Assembly: GCF_963682185.1 (NCBI RefSeq)
Contig: NZ_OY821667.1
Location: forward strand, 2,356,001 to 2,420,000
Source of the DNA: an uncultured Cohaesibacter sp.
GTDB taxonomy: Bacteria > Pseudomonadota > Alphaproteobacteria > Rhizobiales > Cohaesibacteraceae
DNA length: 64,000 nt
Reading direction: 5' to 3'
Both the position numbers and the translations under genes were made by a program. Shown piece by piece: positions 47,624 to 56,652 of the stretch; position 1 is the first letter of the stretch, and the number at the start of each line of letters is the position of its first letter. The notes under the pieces were generated by a model. The model did not search any database. It worked only from the letters and a program-made list of their open reading frames with translations, and was not told the DNA's origin.

Positions 47624-48610
47624 CTAGCCCCAAGGCCCTGGCTGATTGTCATCTCTTGGAGAAGAACTGCGCCCCCAGGGGCCGTCTGCGCCCGCATCCT
47701 GTTGCATCTGGCTGCGACGCTGGGAAGCTCCGAGCGTACCGCCACCACTTACCTTGAGAGGGCTCTGTCCGCCATACCATTCAGACTGCAGCGACTGCAG
47801 CGCATCAATCCGGTTCTGCGTATCCGGGTGGGTGGAGAAGAGATTATCCATTTTCTGCCCCGATAGCGGGTTGATAATGAACATATGGGCCGTTTCAGGA
47901 TGCTGTTCGGCGGTTACATTGGCCGTTCGCCCCGCAGCGTTGGCAATCTTGGCCAACGCCGTAGCCAGCCACATGGGCTGACCGCAGATTTCCGCACCGG
48001 TCTTGTCGGCCGCATATTCCCGCGTCCGGCTGATGGCCATCTGCACGATGGACGCTGCCAGCGGCGCCAGAATCATGATGGCAATCGTGCCGATGATACC
48101 GCCCCTTTCCCGGCTGCCACCAAAGAACATCGCAAAGTTGGCGAGCATGGAAATGGCACCTGCAAAGGTTGCCGTCACGGTCATGGTCAGAATGTCGTAA
48201 TTCTTGATATGCGCCAGCTCATGGGCCATCACGCCAGCCACCTCTTCATAGGTCAGCCGGTTGAGCAGGCCCGTCGAGGCAGCAACAGCAGCATGCTGCG
48301 GACTGCGTCCGGTGGCGAACGCATTGGGCTGATCGGAATTGATGACATACACCTTGGGCATGGGCAGCCCGGCAGACTGGGCCAGCTTCTGCACAATCTC
48401 GTAATATTCAGGAGCCGTACGCGCATCCACCTCCATGGCATTGTGCATGCGCAGCACCATTTTGTCCGAATTCCAATAGCTGAACACATTCATGCCCAGC
48501 GCAAAGATGAAGGCAATCATCATGCCTCCCGAGCCACCGAGCAAATAGCCGATGGCCATGAACAGGCCCGTCATGGCGGCCAGCAATAATGTGGTACGGA
48601 AGAAATTCAT
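47624..48610 (-). CDS. htpX: Membrane zinc metalloprotease HtpX
   Basis: The 328-residue M48 protease degrades damaged membrane proteins and is heat- or envelope-stress-linked. The zinc site is HELAH (His130, Glu131, His134) followed by the third ligand in [13 protein letters not shown]. Two N-terminal hydrophobic helices and two after the active site are visible. A C-terminal Gly/Ser/Gln-rich tail ends the protein. AAGGA supports the ATG at 48610; the longer frame to 48715 crosses the divergent promoter. It is divergent from the SDHAF4-like gene. Confidence 0.93.
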   Translation of the reverse strand: MNFFRTTLLLAAMTGLFMAIGYLLGGSGGMMIAFIFALGMNVFSYWNSDKMVLRMHNAMEVDARTAPEYYEIVQKLAQSAGLPMPKVYVINSDQPNAFATGRSPQHAAVAASTGLLNRLTYEEVAGVMAHELAHIKNYDILTMTVTATFAGAISMLANFAMFFGGSRERGGIIGTIAIMILAPLAASIVQMAISRTREYAADKTGAEICGQPMWLATALAKIANAAGRTANVTAEQHPETAHMFIINPLSGQKMDNLFSTHPDTQNRIDALQSLQSEWYGGQSPLKVSGGGTLGASQRRSQMQQDAGADGPWGRSSSPRDDNQPGPWG

Positions 48611-48719
48611 GCCAAATCTATCCTTCTTTATGGCGCACAGCGATTGGATCGCATTATAATATCCTATATGGTGCCGCACGAGACCCATTTTCAAGATAGG
48701 AAAGCAAGGGAGCAAATTT

Positions 48720-49016
48720 ATGACAGACGAAACCCCTAAAAGACAGACGGTTGACGTCGACTCCCCTCAGTTCAAGAGCACGGAAGAACGCGTCGCCGAT
48801 ACTGCCAAGCCGAAAGAAGAGCAAAGACCACGCCGCAAATTCGAGGACCTGCCCCCCGCAGCCCAGCGCGCACTCATGGAAGCGGAACAGCGCCGCAAGG
48901 AGCGCGATGCGCTGAAGGTAAGCGCAGACCGGCCAAAAGAACTCAATGGCCGCGGTGGTCTCGACCCATCACGCTACGATGATTATGAAATCGACGGCCG
49001 CGCCATCGATTTTTGA
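48720..49016 (+). CDS. SDHAF4-like succinate dehydrogenase assembly protein (DUF1674)
   Basis: The 98-residue protein is charged and Pro-rich, with the DUF1674 signature at its end: [20 protein letters not shown] then AIDF. In mitochondria the homologue SDHAF4 binds the flavinated SdhA subunit and assists complex II assembly; the bacterial role is inferred from that. The stretch between residues 25 and 70 is predicted to be helical and highly charged. It is divergent from htpX, a pairing seen in many alphaproteobacteria. A bidirectional terminator follows. Confidence 0.85.
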   Translation: MTDETPKRQTVDVDSPQFKSTEERVADTAKPKEEQRPRRKFEDLPPAAQRALMEAEQRRKERDALKVSADRPKELNGRGGLDPSRYDDYEIDGRAIDF

Positions 49017-49038
49017 TATGATCACACCCGCGATCAAC

Positions 49039-49076
49039 AAAAGGGCGAACGGCCTGACCGCTCGCCCTTTTGGTTT
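49039..49076. terminator. Bidirectional terminator after the SDHAF4-like gene
   Basis: AAAAGGGCGAACGG (49039-49052) pairs with CCGCTCGCCCTTTT (49058-49071) with one mismatch, then GGTTTT. Confidence 0.88.
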
Positions 49077-49102
49077 TCATAACGACACAAAGATCGGATC
49101 AA

Positions 49103-50131
49103 TCACAGATCGGATGATTTCTTCCAGATATTGATGTCTTCATCCTGCGCATAAAGATCAATCTCAGCCAGTTCTTCCGCTGTGAAATCGAGATTTTCTA
49201 CTGCACCTACGCAATCAACGATCTGCGACGCACGAGAAGCCCCGATCAGCGCCGTGGTGATGCCCTCATCGCGCAACACCCACGCAATCGCCATCTGTGC
49301 CAACGTCTGACCGCGACGAGCGGCAATCTCGTTGAGCTTCTTGAGATGCTCGACAGCGCGATCCGTGATCATTTCCTTCTTGAGGAAGCGACCGGAAGCG
49401 GCACGCGAATCAGCCGGGATACCGTTGAGATATTTGTTGGACAACATGCCCTGAGCCAATGGCGTAAAGGCAATCGAGCCCACACCAAGCTCCTTGAGCG
49501 TATCCTTCAGTCCATCACGTTCAACCCAGCGGTTGAGCATATTATAGCTCGGCTGATGGATAAGACACGGCGTACCAAGCTCATTGAGAATCTTGACCGC
49601 TTCCCGCGTACGCTGGGAATTGTAGGACGAAATGCCCACATAGAGCGCCTTGCCCTGACGCACCAGCGTATCAAGCGCGCCCATGGTTTCTTCCAGTGGC
49701 GTATTGGGATCGAAGCGGTGGGAATAAAAAATATCGACATAGTCGAGCCCCATGCGCTTGAGGGATTGATCACAGGATGCGATCAGATATTTCCGACTGC
49801 CCCATTGCCCATAAGGACCCGGCCACATGTCGTAACCCGCCTTTGAAGAAATGATCATTTCATCGCGATAGGGTTTGAAGTCGGTCTTGAGAATGTCACC
49901 GAAGGCTTCTTCGGCAGCGCCAGCAGGAGGGCCATAATTGTTGGCCAGATCGAAATGGGTAATGCCCAGATCAAATGCGGTCCGGCACATTTCCTGCTTG
50001 GTGAAGTGTGGTGTTTCGTAGCCGAAATTATTCCAGAGCCCCAGCGAAACCGCAGGCAAGTCAAGCCCCGACTTGCCACACCGACGGTAAGGCATGGTGT
50101 CATAGCGTTTATCAGATGCAGTATAAATCAT
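49103..50131 (-). CDS. Aldo-keto reductase, L-glyceraldehyde 3-phosphate reductase (YghZ) type
   Basis: The 342-residue AKR14-type enzyme reduces aldehydes such as L-glyceraldehyde 3-phosphate or methylglyoxal with NADPH. The start MIYTASDKRYDTMPYRRCGK matches YghZ. Catalytic residues lie in DLANNYGPPAG (Asp and Tyr), SSKAGYDMWPGPYG (Lys) and FYSHRFDPNTP (His). ALIGASRASQIVD binds the cofactor near the end. GGAGGG precedes the ATG at 50131. It is divergent from the EamA-family gene. Confidence 0.9.
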   Translation of the reverse strand: MIYTASDKRYDTMPYRRCGKSGLDLPAVSLGLWNNFGYETPHFTKQEMCRTAFDLGITHFDLANNYGPPAGAAEEAFGDILKTDFKPYRDEMIISSKAGYDMWPGPYGQWGSRKYLIASCDQSLKRMGLDYVDIFYSHRFDPNTPLEETMGALDTLVRQGKALYVGISSYNSQRTREAVKILNELGTPCLIHQPSYNMLNRWVERDGLKDTLKELGVGSIAFTPLAQGMLSNKYLNGIPADSRAASGRFLKKEMITDRAVEHLKKLNEIAARRGQTLAQMAIAWVLRDEGITTALIGASRASQIVDCVGAVENLDFTAEELAEIDLYAQDEDINIWKKSSDL

Positions 50132-50259
50132 ATTTTCCCTCCAACGTTCAAACCTTATTGCACCACCCCGATTTGGCACTTGCCAAAGCACGGGCGAGGT
50201 CACAAAATTTCACTCTTTCAAAATCGAATCCGTTCGTCTCAGGCGAGCACGAGGAAACA

Positions 50260-50694
50260 ATGAGAAATCTAATCCTTTCATGGCAGTTCTGGGCCATTCT
50301 TTCGGCCTGCTTTGCTGCATTGACGGCCATTTTTGCCAAGGTGGGCGTATCCGGTATTGGATCGGATTTCGCAACCTTCATACGCACAATCGTTATTCTG
50401 CTTGCTCTGGCAGCTATGCTCAGCGCGACAGGAGGCTGGGACAGCCTTTCCAGCCTATCGTCAAAATCAATCCTCTTTCTGGTCCTTTCCGGTCTGGCCA
50501 CAGGCGCATCATGGATTTGCTATTTCCGCGCCCTCAAAATCGGACAGGCCTCTCAGGTTGCCCCCATAGACAAAATGAGCGTTGTGCTCGTTGCCATCTT
50601 CGGCGCCCTCTTCCTTGGCGAGCAGCTCTCCCTTGGTGGCTGGCTCGGCGTTGGCTTCATCGCCACAGGAGCCGTGCTCGTTGCCCTTTTCTAA
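50260..50694 (+). CDS. EamA/DMT family single-domain transporter
   Basis: The 144-residue protein is a single EamA repeat with five hydrophobic segments, beginning LSWQFWAILSACFAALTAIF and ending LGGWLGVGFIATGAVLVALF. The conserved APIDKMSVVLVAIFGALFLGE segment is typical. Such half-size forms probably work as dimers. GAGGAAACA precedes the ATG. The substrate is unknown. The stop lies only ten bases from the convergent DUF1989 gene. Confidence 0.83.
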   Translation: MRNLILSWQFWAILSACFAALTAIFAKVGVSGIGSDFATFIRTIVILLALAAMLSATGGWDSLSSLSSKSILFLVLSGLATGASWICYFRALKIGQASQVAPIDKMSVVLVAIFGALFLGEQLSLGGWLGVGFIATGAVLVALF

Positions 50695-50703
50695 GCTCAA
50701 TCT

Positions 50704-51555
50704 TCAGCAGCCGTGACTGCCATCATAAGCATTCACAGCAGGGCTTTGCCAACCCTCCAGACTTCCCGCAGCAGGCTTATAGACTTCCATCTTCAAGGGA
50801 TAGCATTGTGCCGCATCACTGGAATGTTCTGATGAGCAATCCCCGCCCGGACAGGCGCTCTGCACTGCCAAAAGATCAATCTCGGCAAACAGCCCCAGAG
50901 TGTCGCCGGGCCGCACCGGGCTGGCCTTCATGAAATATTGCCCCGTATCCCGCGTAAAGCCGGTGCACATGAAAACATTGAGCACATCATGTACATATTT
51001 CTCCGCTTCAGGCAGGCTGAGCCCGCGCGCCCGCGCCAAAGCGCGCGTCAGATTCGAATGGCAACAATAGTGATAATCCACCCCATTGAGAACGCGCCCC
51101 GTATAGGGATCACAGCGCGTGCCTATCACGTCATGCACCGAGCCACCATATTCATCGATGCCATACCATGCCAGCGTGTCTTCCATAACGGTCGCCATCG
51201 GCCGCATATAAGGAAAGCTCGACCAGAGCTGATCGCCAATGCTCACATGAGTTCCATGCAGCGCGCGGGTCTTGCCCGAATAAAAACGCTCGTCGAGATT
51301 GGCGCTGTTGAAGAGATCAAGATCCCCCACCTGCGGCCCTTCCGGACAGATGATGCGCAACAGATGGCCTGCAGGCACCTCAATGCTGGCCGCATCTCGC
51401 GCTGGGATGATGACTTCATCAATCTTCTCGGCCCCCTCAAAAGCAGCCTGATAAAGCCCGATATTCGGCTTGGGCAAGGTCTCGGTCGGATAACAAATAA
51501 CGGGTTTGATCGCGCGACGCGCATCCGCATCAGCGGGAGGAACGATGTTGGACAT
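50704..51555 (-). CDS. DUF1989 urea-carboxylase-associated family protein
   Basis: The 283-residue protein contains the DUF1989 text IPARDAASIEVPAGHLLRII, PQVGDLDLFNSAN, and HGTHVSIGDQLWSSFPYMRP. Three clusters of Cys residues in the second half (YHYCCHSN, FMCTGFTRD, CPGGDCSS) may bind metal. The family often sits beside urea carboxylase/allophanate hydrolase, but none is visible here; the substrate is unknown. The true start may be internal, as the N-terminus is rather polar. Confidence 0.82.
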   Translation of the reverse strand: MSNIVPPADADARRAIKPVICYPTETLPKPNIGLYQAAFEGAEKIDEVIIPARDAASIEVPAGHLLRIICPEGPQVGDLDLFNSANLDERFYSGKTRALHGTHVSIGDQLWSSFPYMRPMATVMEDTLAWYGIDEYGGSVHDVIGTRCDPYTGRVLNGVDYHYCCHSNLTRALARARGLSLPEAEKYVHDVLNVFMCTGFTRDTGQYFMKASPVRPGDTLGLFAEIDLLAVQSACPGGDCSSEHSSDAAQCYPLKMEVYKPAAGSLEGWQSPAVNAYDGSHGC

Positions 51556-51768
51556 TGGGAAACTCGATTTGGAAGGGATTATTTTCTTTCAATTTGACAG
51601 CAAAGCAACAAGCCGTGCAAGAAAAATATCTCCCCTTAAAAAAACTAGACCTAAGGCCCGAAATCACTCTTTAAAATTGCATATATTTCCAGAAACAATT
51701 GACGACAAAACCATGCCAATCTACGGTTTTTCTGCCTACAAACACTCACCACCATCAAGAAGACGCTC

Positions 51769-52608
51769 ATGCAACCAAGATTTTTCTGGCGCCGCGCCCT
51801 TGCTTTCGCAATTGACATCATGCTGGTCAATCTTTTGGTCGCAGCAGTCTTGCTGACCCTTCACAAAATAGCTCCGGATCAATTCATATTGGCAGGTGGG
51901 CCATACAAGACCACAAATTGCACCAGCTTTGACACACCAACAGAGGCCTTCATGGAGGCCGCGCCGGAAGGCATGTTGAAGAATGCTAAAGCTTTCAAAT
52001 TCCGTATTTGTAGTATAGGGTTCTTTACTATTGAAGGATCGCGCATTGGATCTCTCTCTGTAGAATTAACTGAGGGAGAGCTCCCATTCACATCCACAAA
52101 GACCATTTTTTTTGCGGCTCCTGTCAATCAATACGGTACTCCGATCGCCCCCATTGATTACTCGGATTTACTATTTCCCACTTTTTCAGTCTTCGGACTT
52201 GCCTACCTGCTTTTGACAAAAAATGGCCAAACCCCCGGAAAACGACTGCTTGGCCTCCAGCTTGTCAAGCTCCCGGGAAAACCCTCCCCGACCTATCAAG
52301 ATTATGTGAAACGCGAAACTCTTCATTTTATCCCATTGACTTTCAATGCCGCCTTATTCCTCTTCGGCTGGCTTTTGTATTTGTCCGGCGTTGCCACCTT
52401 GCGACAGGCCTTCTCAATAGGTTGGGACGATATCATCGTAGCAGCATTTTCACTTTTAGCGATCTTAGGCTGGTACATTTTACCGCTCATCCGCTGGCGC
52501 GGACAGATGATCTATGATCGGCTCACCGGTTTCCAAGTCATCCGTACACCGGAGAAGCCAACCGCTGAAGATGCTTGGTACAACGCGAAAAAATCATGGT
52601 TTGAGTAA
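51769..52608 (+). CDS. RDD family membrane protein
   Basis: The 279-residue protein has the RDD motif at the start (RRALAFAIDIMLVNLLVAAV) and again near LTKNGQTPGKRLLGLQLVKL, with about four or five hydrophobic segments. RDD proteins are of unknown or osmoregulatory function. A cysteine-containing extracytoplasmic loop of about 90 residues is inserted after the first helix. The gene and its 213-base upstream interval are visibly richer in A/T than neighbours. No strong ribosome site lies before the ATG. Confidence 0.78.
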   Translation: MQPRFFWRRALAFAIDIMLVNLLVAAVLLTLHKIAPDQFILAGGPYKTTNCTSFDTPTEAFMEAAPEGMLKNAKAFKFRICSIGFFTIEGSRIGSLSVELTEGELPFTSTKTIFFAAPVNQYGTPIAPIDYSDLLFPTFSVFGLAYLLLTKNGQTPGKRLLGLQLVKLPGKPSPTYQDYVKRETLHFIPLTFNAALFLFGWLLYLSGVATLRQAFSIGWDDIIVAAFSLLAILGWYILPLIRWRGQMIYDRLTGFQVIRTPEKPTAEDAWYNAKKSWFE

Positions 52609-52626
52609 CCGCCCCGCGCAAGAAAA

Positions 52627-52655
52627 CCCGGCGCGCATTGACGCCGGGCTCTTTT
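52627..52655. terminator. Terminator between the RDD gene and the convergent GNAT gene
   Basis: CCCGGCG (52627-52633) pairs with CGCCGGG (52642-52648), followed by CTCTTTT. Confidence 0.8.
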
Positions 52656-52656
52656 G

Positions 52657-53088
52657 TTAAGCCTTCACCTCATAGGTGAGCTGTAACAGCGGAAAACCCG
52701 AATACGGGTCGCTCACCTGCTTATCGCCGGTGAAGCCATAGGCTGCGTAAAAGCGCCGTCCGATAGCGTTGTCGACAAACACCTCAACCGTCAAGGATCC
52801 CTTCTCTGCCGCAGCCTTATCGACGAGCGCCCGCCCTATGCCCTCGCCATGATGAGAGGGGTCGACAAACAGTCCGCCTATATAGTGATCGATCAGTCCG
52901 ATAAAGCCGACAATTGCGCCATTGCGCACAAAGACCCATGTCTCGGCTTGCGGGAGATAGACCTCTCGGGTCAACCGCTCGGCCTCGATCATAAAGTCGG
53001 CAGGAAGAAAGGAATGCGCCAGTTCGCTGGCAGATTGCCAGATGGCAATCACGGCGTCGGTGTCTTCAGATATAAATGTCCGGATCAT
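52657..53088 (-). CDS. GNAT family N-acetyltransferase
   Basis: The 143-residue GNAT protein contains IGGLFVDPSHHGEGIGRALV (the acetyl-CoA motif, with GEGIGRAL) and GRRFYAAYGF near the end. It resembles the PA4866/YjdJ-like group with FVRNGAIVGFIGL. The ATG at 53088 gives the usual MIRTFISEDTDAVIAIW start; the longer frame to 53139 is unlikely. The substrate is unknown. Confidence 0.84.
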   Translation of the reverse strand: MIRTFISEDTDAVIAIWQSASELAHSFLPADFMIEAERLTREVYLPQAETWVFVRNGAIVGFIGLIDHYIGGLFVDPSHHGEGIGRALVDKAAAEKGSLTVEVFVDNAIGRRFYAAYGFTGDKQVSDPYSGFPLLQLTYEVKA

Positions 53089-53313
53089 GATGTGATATCC
53101 AGTTTTCGCCCGGAAAGGCTGGTGCCGTTCCGGTTTCATTGCTTCGCTAAAAATGGCCGCACAAACAGTGGCCGCTGACGCAACGCGCCGCAGGTCTCAC
53201 ACGGTTCATGCAATTGGAAGCATCTGCGGCTTCCCTTTTCAGCGGGACATCAAAACTCCTCTATCCATCAACATATCCTGGATAAGCGCCCCCACCTTCA
53301 CAGTCAAGCAAGC

Positions 53314-53345
53314 AAAAAGCCCGACGCTCTTTCGAACGCCGGGCT
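53314..53345 (-). terminator. Terminator after acnB
   Basis: On the minus strand the arms 53337-53345 and 53318-53326 pair with one mismatch and T residues follow (53314-53318). Confidence 0.85.
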
Positions 53346-53387
53346 CTTAATTCGTTATCAAGAAGAGCAAAGCTCAGCCGAATGATC

Positions 53388-56180
53388 CTAGAAATGCACG
53401 GACCGCGAGGTGCCCGGAATTTCCTTCGGAGGGGCAAACTTGGTCAGGTCAATGCCTTCAACCGCAGTCTTGTATTCCTCAAGAGTTGGCGTGCGGCCAA
53501 GGATTGCAGAGAGAACGACAACCGGCGTGGAGGCCAGCAAGGATTCGCCCTTCTTCTCGGAGCTGTCTTCCACGACACGACCCTGGAAGAGGCGTGTGGA
53601 GGTTGCCAGAACGGTGTCACCCTTCTCGGCTTTTTCCTGGTTACCCATGCAGAGGTTACAGCCCGGACGCTCCAGATAGAGAATATTCTCATATTCGGTA
53701 CGCGCAGCGCTCTTTGGTGCCAGATCATCAAATTCAAAGCCTGAATATTTCTGAAGCACGTCCCAGTCGCCTTCTTCCTTCAGCTCATCAATGATGTTGT
53801 AGGTCGGCGCGGCAACAACAAGTGGCGCCTTGAACTCGACCTTGCCTTTGGCAGCCTCGAGATTGCGCAGCATCTTGGCGACGATTTTCATGTCACCCTT
53901 ATGCACCATGCAAGACCCGACAAAGCCCAGATCAACCTTCTTCTCTGCATGATAGTAGGAGATCGGACGGATCGTATCATGGGTATAGCGCTTCGAAACA
54001 TCGGCGTTGTTGACATCCGGATCAGCAATCATCGGCTCGACGATCTCGTCCAGATCAACCACGACTTCAGCGAAATATTGCGCATTGTCGTCAGGACGCA
54101 GAGCCGGTTTCTCGCCAGACTTGATTTCGTCGATGCGCTTGTTCGCCTTGTCGATCAGCCCCTGCAGAACCTTCTTCTCATTGTCCATGCCCTTGTCGAT
54201 CATCACCTGAATGCGGCTCTTGGCCAGTTCAAGCGACCCGATGAGGGTTTCATCATTGGAGATACAGATGGAAGCCTTGGCTTTCATTTCTGCGGTCCAA
54301 TCGGTGAAAGTGAAGGCCTGGTCGGCCAATAGCGTGCCAATATGTACTTCAATCACACGGCCCTGGAAGACATTGTCTCCATGCTGCTTGAGCATCTGCG
54401 CCTGGGTTGCATGCACCACATCACGGAAATCCATATAATCAGCCATAGTGCCCTTGAAGGTCACCTTGACGGATTCCGGAATAGGCATGGAGGCTTCGCC
54501 CGTGGCCAGAGCCAATGCAACGGTGCCGGAGTCGGCCCCGAAGGCAACGCCCTTTGACATGCGGGTATGACTGTCGCCACCGATAATAATGTCCCAGTCA
54601 TCCACGGTCAGATCGTTCAGCATCTTGTGGATCACGTCCGTCAACGGCGGATAGACATCTTTCGGGTCACGACCGGTGATGAGACCAAAGTCATTCATGA
54701 ATTTCATGAGCCGCGGAATATTCGCCTGCGCCTTGAGATCCCAAACAGACGCTGTATGACAGCCAGACTGATAGGCCCCGTCCAGCGTTGGCGAGATCAC
54801 GGTTGCCGCCATGGCTTCCAGTTCCTGTGATGTCATCAGGCCCGTAGTGTCCTGCGAGCCGACGATATTCACCTTGACGCGCACGTCGGAACCGGCGAGC
54901 AGTGGCAAATCGGAATTCACGCCCACGGCATTCTTGTTGAAGATTTTCTCGACCGCTGTCAGGCCCTGCCCTTCATTGGTCACTTCCTTGGGTGGCGCAA
55001 AGACGGTCGGCGCTTCAATACCAAGGGTTTCGGCAGCAAATGTCTGCAGCTTCTTGCCAAAGACAATCGCATAGGAACTGCCAGCCTTCATGAATTCAAG
55101 CTTCTGCGGCGTGAAGGATCTGGAAACATCCGTCAGCTCTTCAGAGCCATCCTCATTATAAAGCTTCTTCTCTTTGGTGTTGATCTTGAGAACAGTGCCC
55201 GTCTCGACGGAGTATTTCTGTTCGAGAACAGGGTTGCCATCATTATTCAGGATCGGTTTGCCATCCGGATCAACCTTCTTGACCCAGTTTTTAAGGTCAA
55301 GACCAATACCACCGGTCACATCGACCGTGGTCAGGAAAATCGGCGAAATGCCATTGGTCCCTGCAACCACCGGAGCGAAATTGACGAAAGGCACATAAGG
55401 GCTGGCAGGCTTACCGGTCCACAGCGCCACGTTGTTAACGCCAGACATGCGCGAAGAGCCCACACCCATGGTGCCTTTTTCCGCCACCAACATGACACGT
55501 TTTTGCGGATGCTGCAGTTTCAGCGCCTCGATTTCCTTCTGCGCCTTTTCCGAGATCATGCATTTGCCATGCAGTTCGCGGTCGGAGCGAGAATGGGCCT
55601 GATTGCCCGGAGACAGAAGGTCGGTGGAGATATCGCCTTCGGCAGCGACATAGGTAACCACTTCCACTTCTTCGTCCACGTCGGGAAGCTTGGTGAAGAA
55701 TTCTGCCTTCGCATAGCTCTCCAGAACGTCTTTGGCAATCGCATTGCCAGCCTTGTAGGCGCTTTCGAGGCGTTCCATATCGGCTTCATACAGGAAGACC
55801 TGCATTTTCAGCACTTCGGCAGCCTGTTTGGCAATGGCGTCATCATCACCAAGAGCAAGATCGAGCAGAACCTCGATCGACGGTCCACCCTTCATATGGG
55901 AGAGAAGCTCAAAGGCATAAGTCGGAGTGATTTCCTCAACGACTTCAGTGCCCAGAATGATCTCTTTAAGAAAGGCAGCTTTTGCCCCCGCTGCGCTCGT
56001 GGTCCCGGGCAGCGTATTGTAGATGAAGTGGTGAAGTGAATCGGCCCGATGCTCGTTGCCGGTGTCCTTGATCTGCGCAATAATCTCATTCAAGAGAGCG
56101 GCATCATCAATAGGCTTGGGGTGCAACCCTTGAATCTTGCGAGTTTCGATTTCGTCTAGATAGTCTGTATATAAGGTCAT
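53388..56180 (-). CDS. acnB: Aconitate hydratase B, long form
   Basis: The 930-residue enzyme interconverts citrate and isocitrate in the TCA cycle, and probably 2-methylcitrate products. Iron-sulfur ligands are Cys757 (GSCMVHKG), Cys841 and Cys844 (CNLCMGNQ). The N-terminal HEAT-like domain (EIIAQIKDTGNEHRADSLHH, FIYNTLPGTTSAAGAKAAFL) is B-type. It is about 65 residues longer than Escherichia coli AcnB, with extra sequence after GGIGLDLKNWVKKVDPDGKP. The wording closely recalls Bacteroidetes AcnB from memory; most alphaproteobacteria use AcnA. The gene is monocistronic, with a 5' UTR inverted repeat. Confidence 0.95.
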   Translation of the reverse strand: MTLYTDYLDEIETRKIQGLHPKPIDDAALLNEIIAQIKDTGNEHRADSLHHFIYNTLPGTTSAAGAKAAFLKEIILGTEVVEEITPTYAFELLSHMKGGPSIEVLLDLALGDDDAIAKQAAEVLKMQVFLYEADMERLESAYKAGNAIAKDVLESYAKAEFFTKLPDVDEEVEVVTYVAAEGDISTDLLSPGNQAHSRSDRELHGKCMISEKAQKEIEALKLQHPQKRVMLVAEKGTMGVGSSRMSGVNNVALWTGKPASPYVPFVNFAPVVAGTNGISPIFLTTVDVTGGIGLDLKNWVKKVDPDGKPILNNDGNPVLEQKYSVETGTVLKINTKEKKLYNEDGSEELTDVSRSFTPQKLEFMKAGSSYAIVFGKKLQTFAAETLGIEAPTVFAPPKEVTNEGQGLTAVEKIFNKNAVGVNSDLPLLAGSDVRVKVNIVGSQDTTGLMTSQELEAMAATVISPTLDGAYQSGCHTASVWDLKAQANIPRLMKFMNDFGLITGRDPKDVYPPLTDVIHKMLNDLTVDDWDIIIGGDSHTRMSKGVAFGADSGTVALALATGEASMPIPESVKVTFKGTMADYMDFRDVVHATQAQMLKQHGDNVFQGRVIEVHIGTLLADQAFTFTDWTAEMKAKASICISNDETLIGSLELAKSRIQVMIDKGMDNEKKVLQGLIDKANKRIDEIKSGEKPALRPDDNAQYFAEVVVDLDEIVEPMIADPDVNNADVSKRYTHDTIRPISYYHAEKKVDLGFVGSCMVHKGDMKIVAKMLRNLEAAKGKVEFKAPLVVAAPTYNIIDELKEEGDWDVLQKYSGFEFDDLAPKSAARTEYENILYLERPGCNLCMGNQEKAEKGDTVLATSTRLFQGRVVEDSSEKKGESLLASTPVVVLSAILGRTPTLEEYKTAVEGIDLTKFAPPKEIPGTSRSVHF

Positions 56181-56210
56181 ATCGGTCCCAGCTTATTCGT
56201 TAACGCTCAA

Positions 56211-56248
56211 CCATTTTCTTCCCATTAAACGTGGTGAGAAGAAAATGG
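56211..56248 (-). promoter_or_regulatory. Inverted repeat in the acnB 5' region
   Basis: CCATTTTCTTC (56211-56221) is exactly complementary to GAAGAAAATGG (56238-56248), 16 bases apart and 30 bases before the acnB start. It would form an 11-bp hairpin in the mRNA leader or serve as an operator. Confidence 0.5.
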
Positions 56249-56652
56249 CATTTCAACTGCCGTCCTGAATCAATGAGATCAACTTGCAATGCTTCGACAA
56301 AAGACCATTGCTCCAACGTCGATCATCACCTATTTGTGCAGATCATGCGCCCGAGCCAACAAAAGGGCACATGCAGTGCAATGATTGAAAGAAAATGCTC
56401 ACGAGAAGATCGCGAAAAGCCGGTTTTCCGCCCAAAAAGAGCGCAACATTACCCGACCTCGCGAGAACCGCAGGCATCAAACAAGCCATTTTTAAGATCT
56501 TTTACTACTGATTGCTAGATAACCGATGGTCTTGACTGTGCTTTTTTATAGCTGGAATATGCAAAAGACAGGCTGGACAGCCCCAAGCAGGAAAATCCAG
56601 ATAAAAGAATGAAATTCAAGGCAAGATTTGGTTTCCAATACAGATCCCAGCG
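56249..56652. other. 404-base interval between acnB and ccmA without a supported gene
   Basis: No ORF with a ribosome site is convincing. The part near 56500-56640 is A/T-rich and should contain the ccm promoter; the part near 56260-56330 may contain the acnB promoter. Confidence 0.35.

Noticed and set aside
56384-56518. Possible short ORF starting MIERKCSRED between acnB and ccmA
   Set aside because: No ribosome site and no protein-like composition or family signal.
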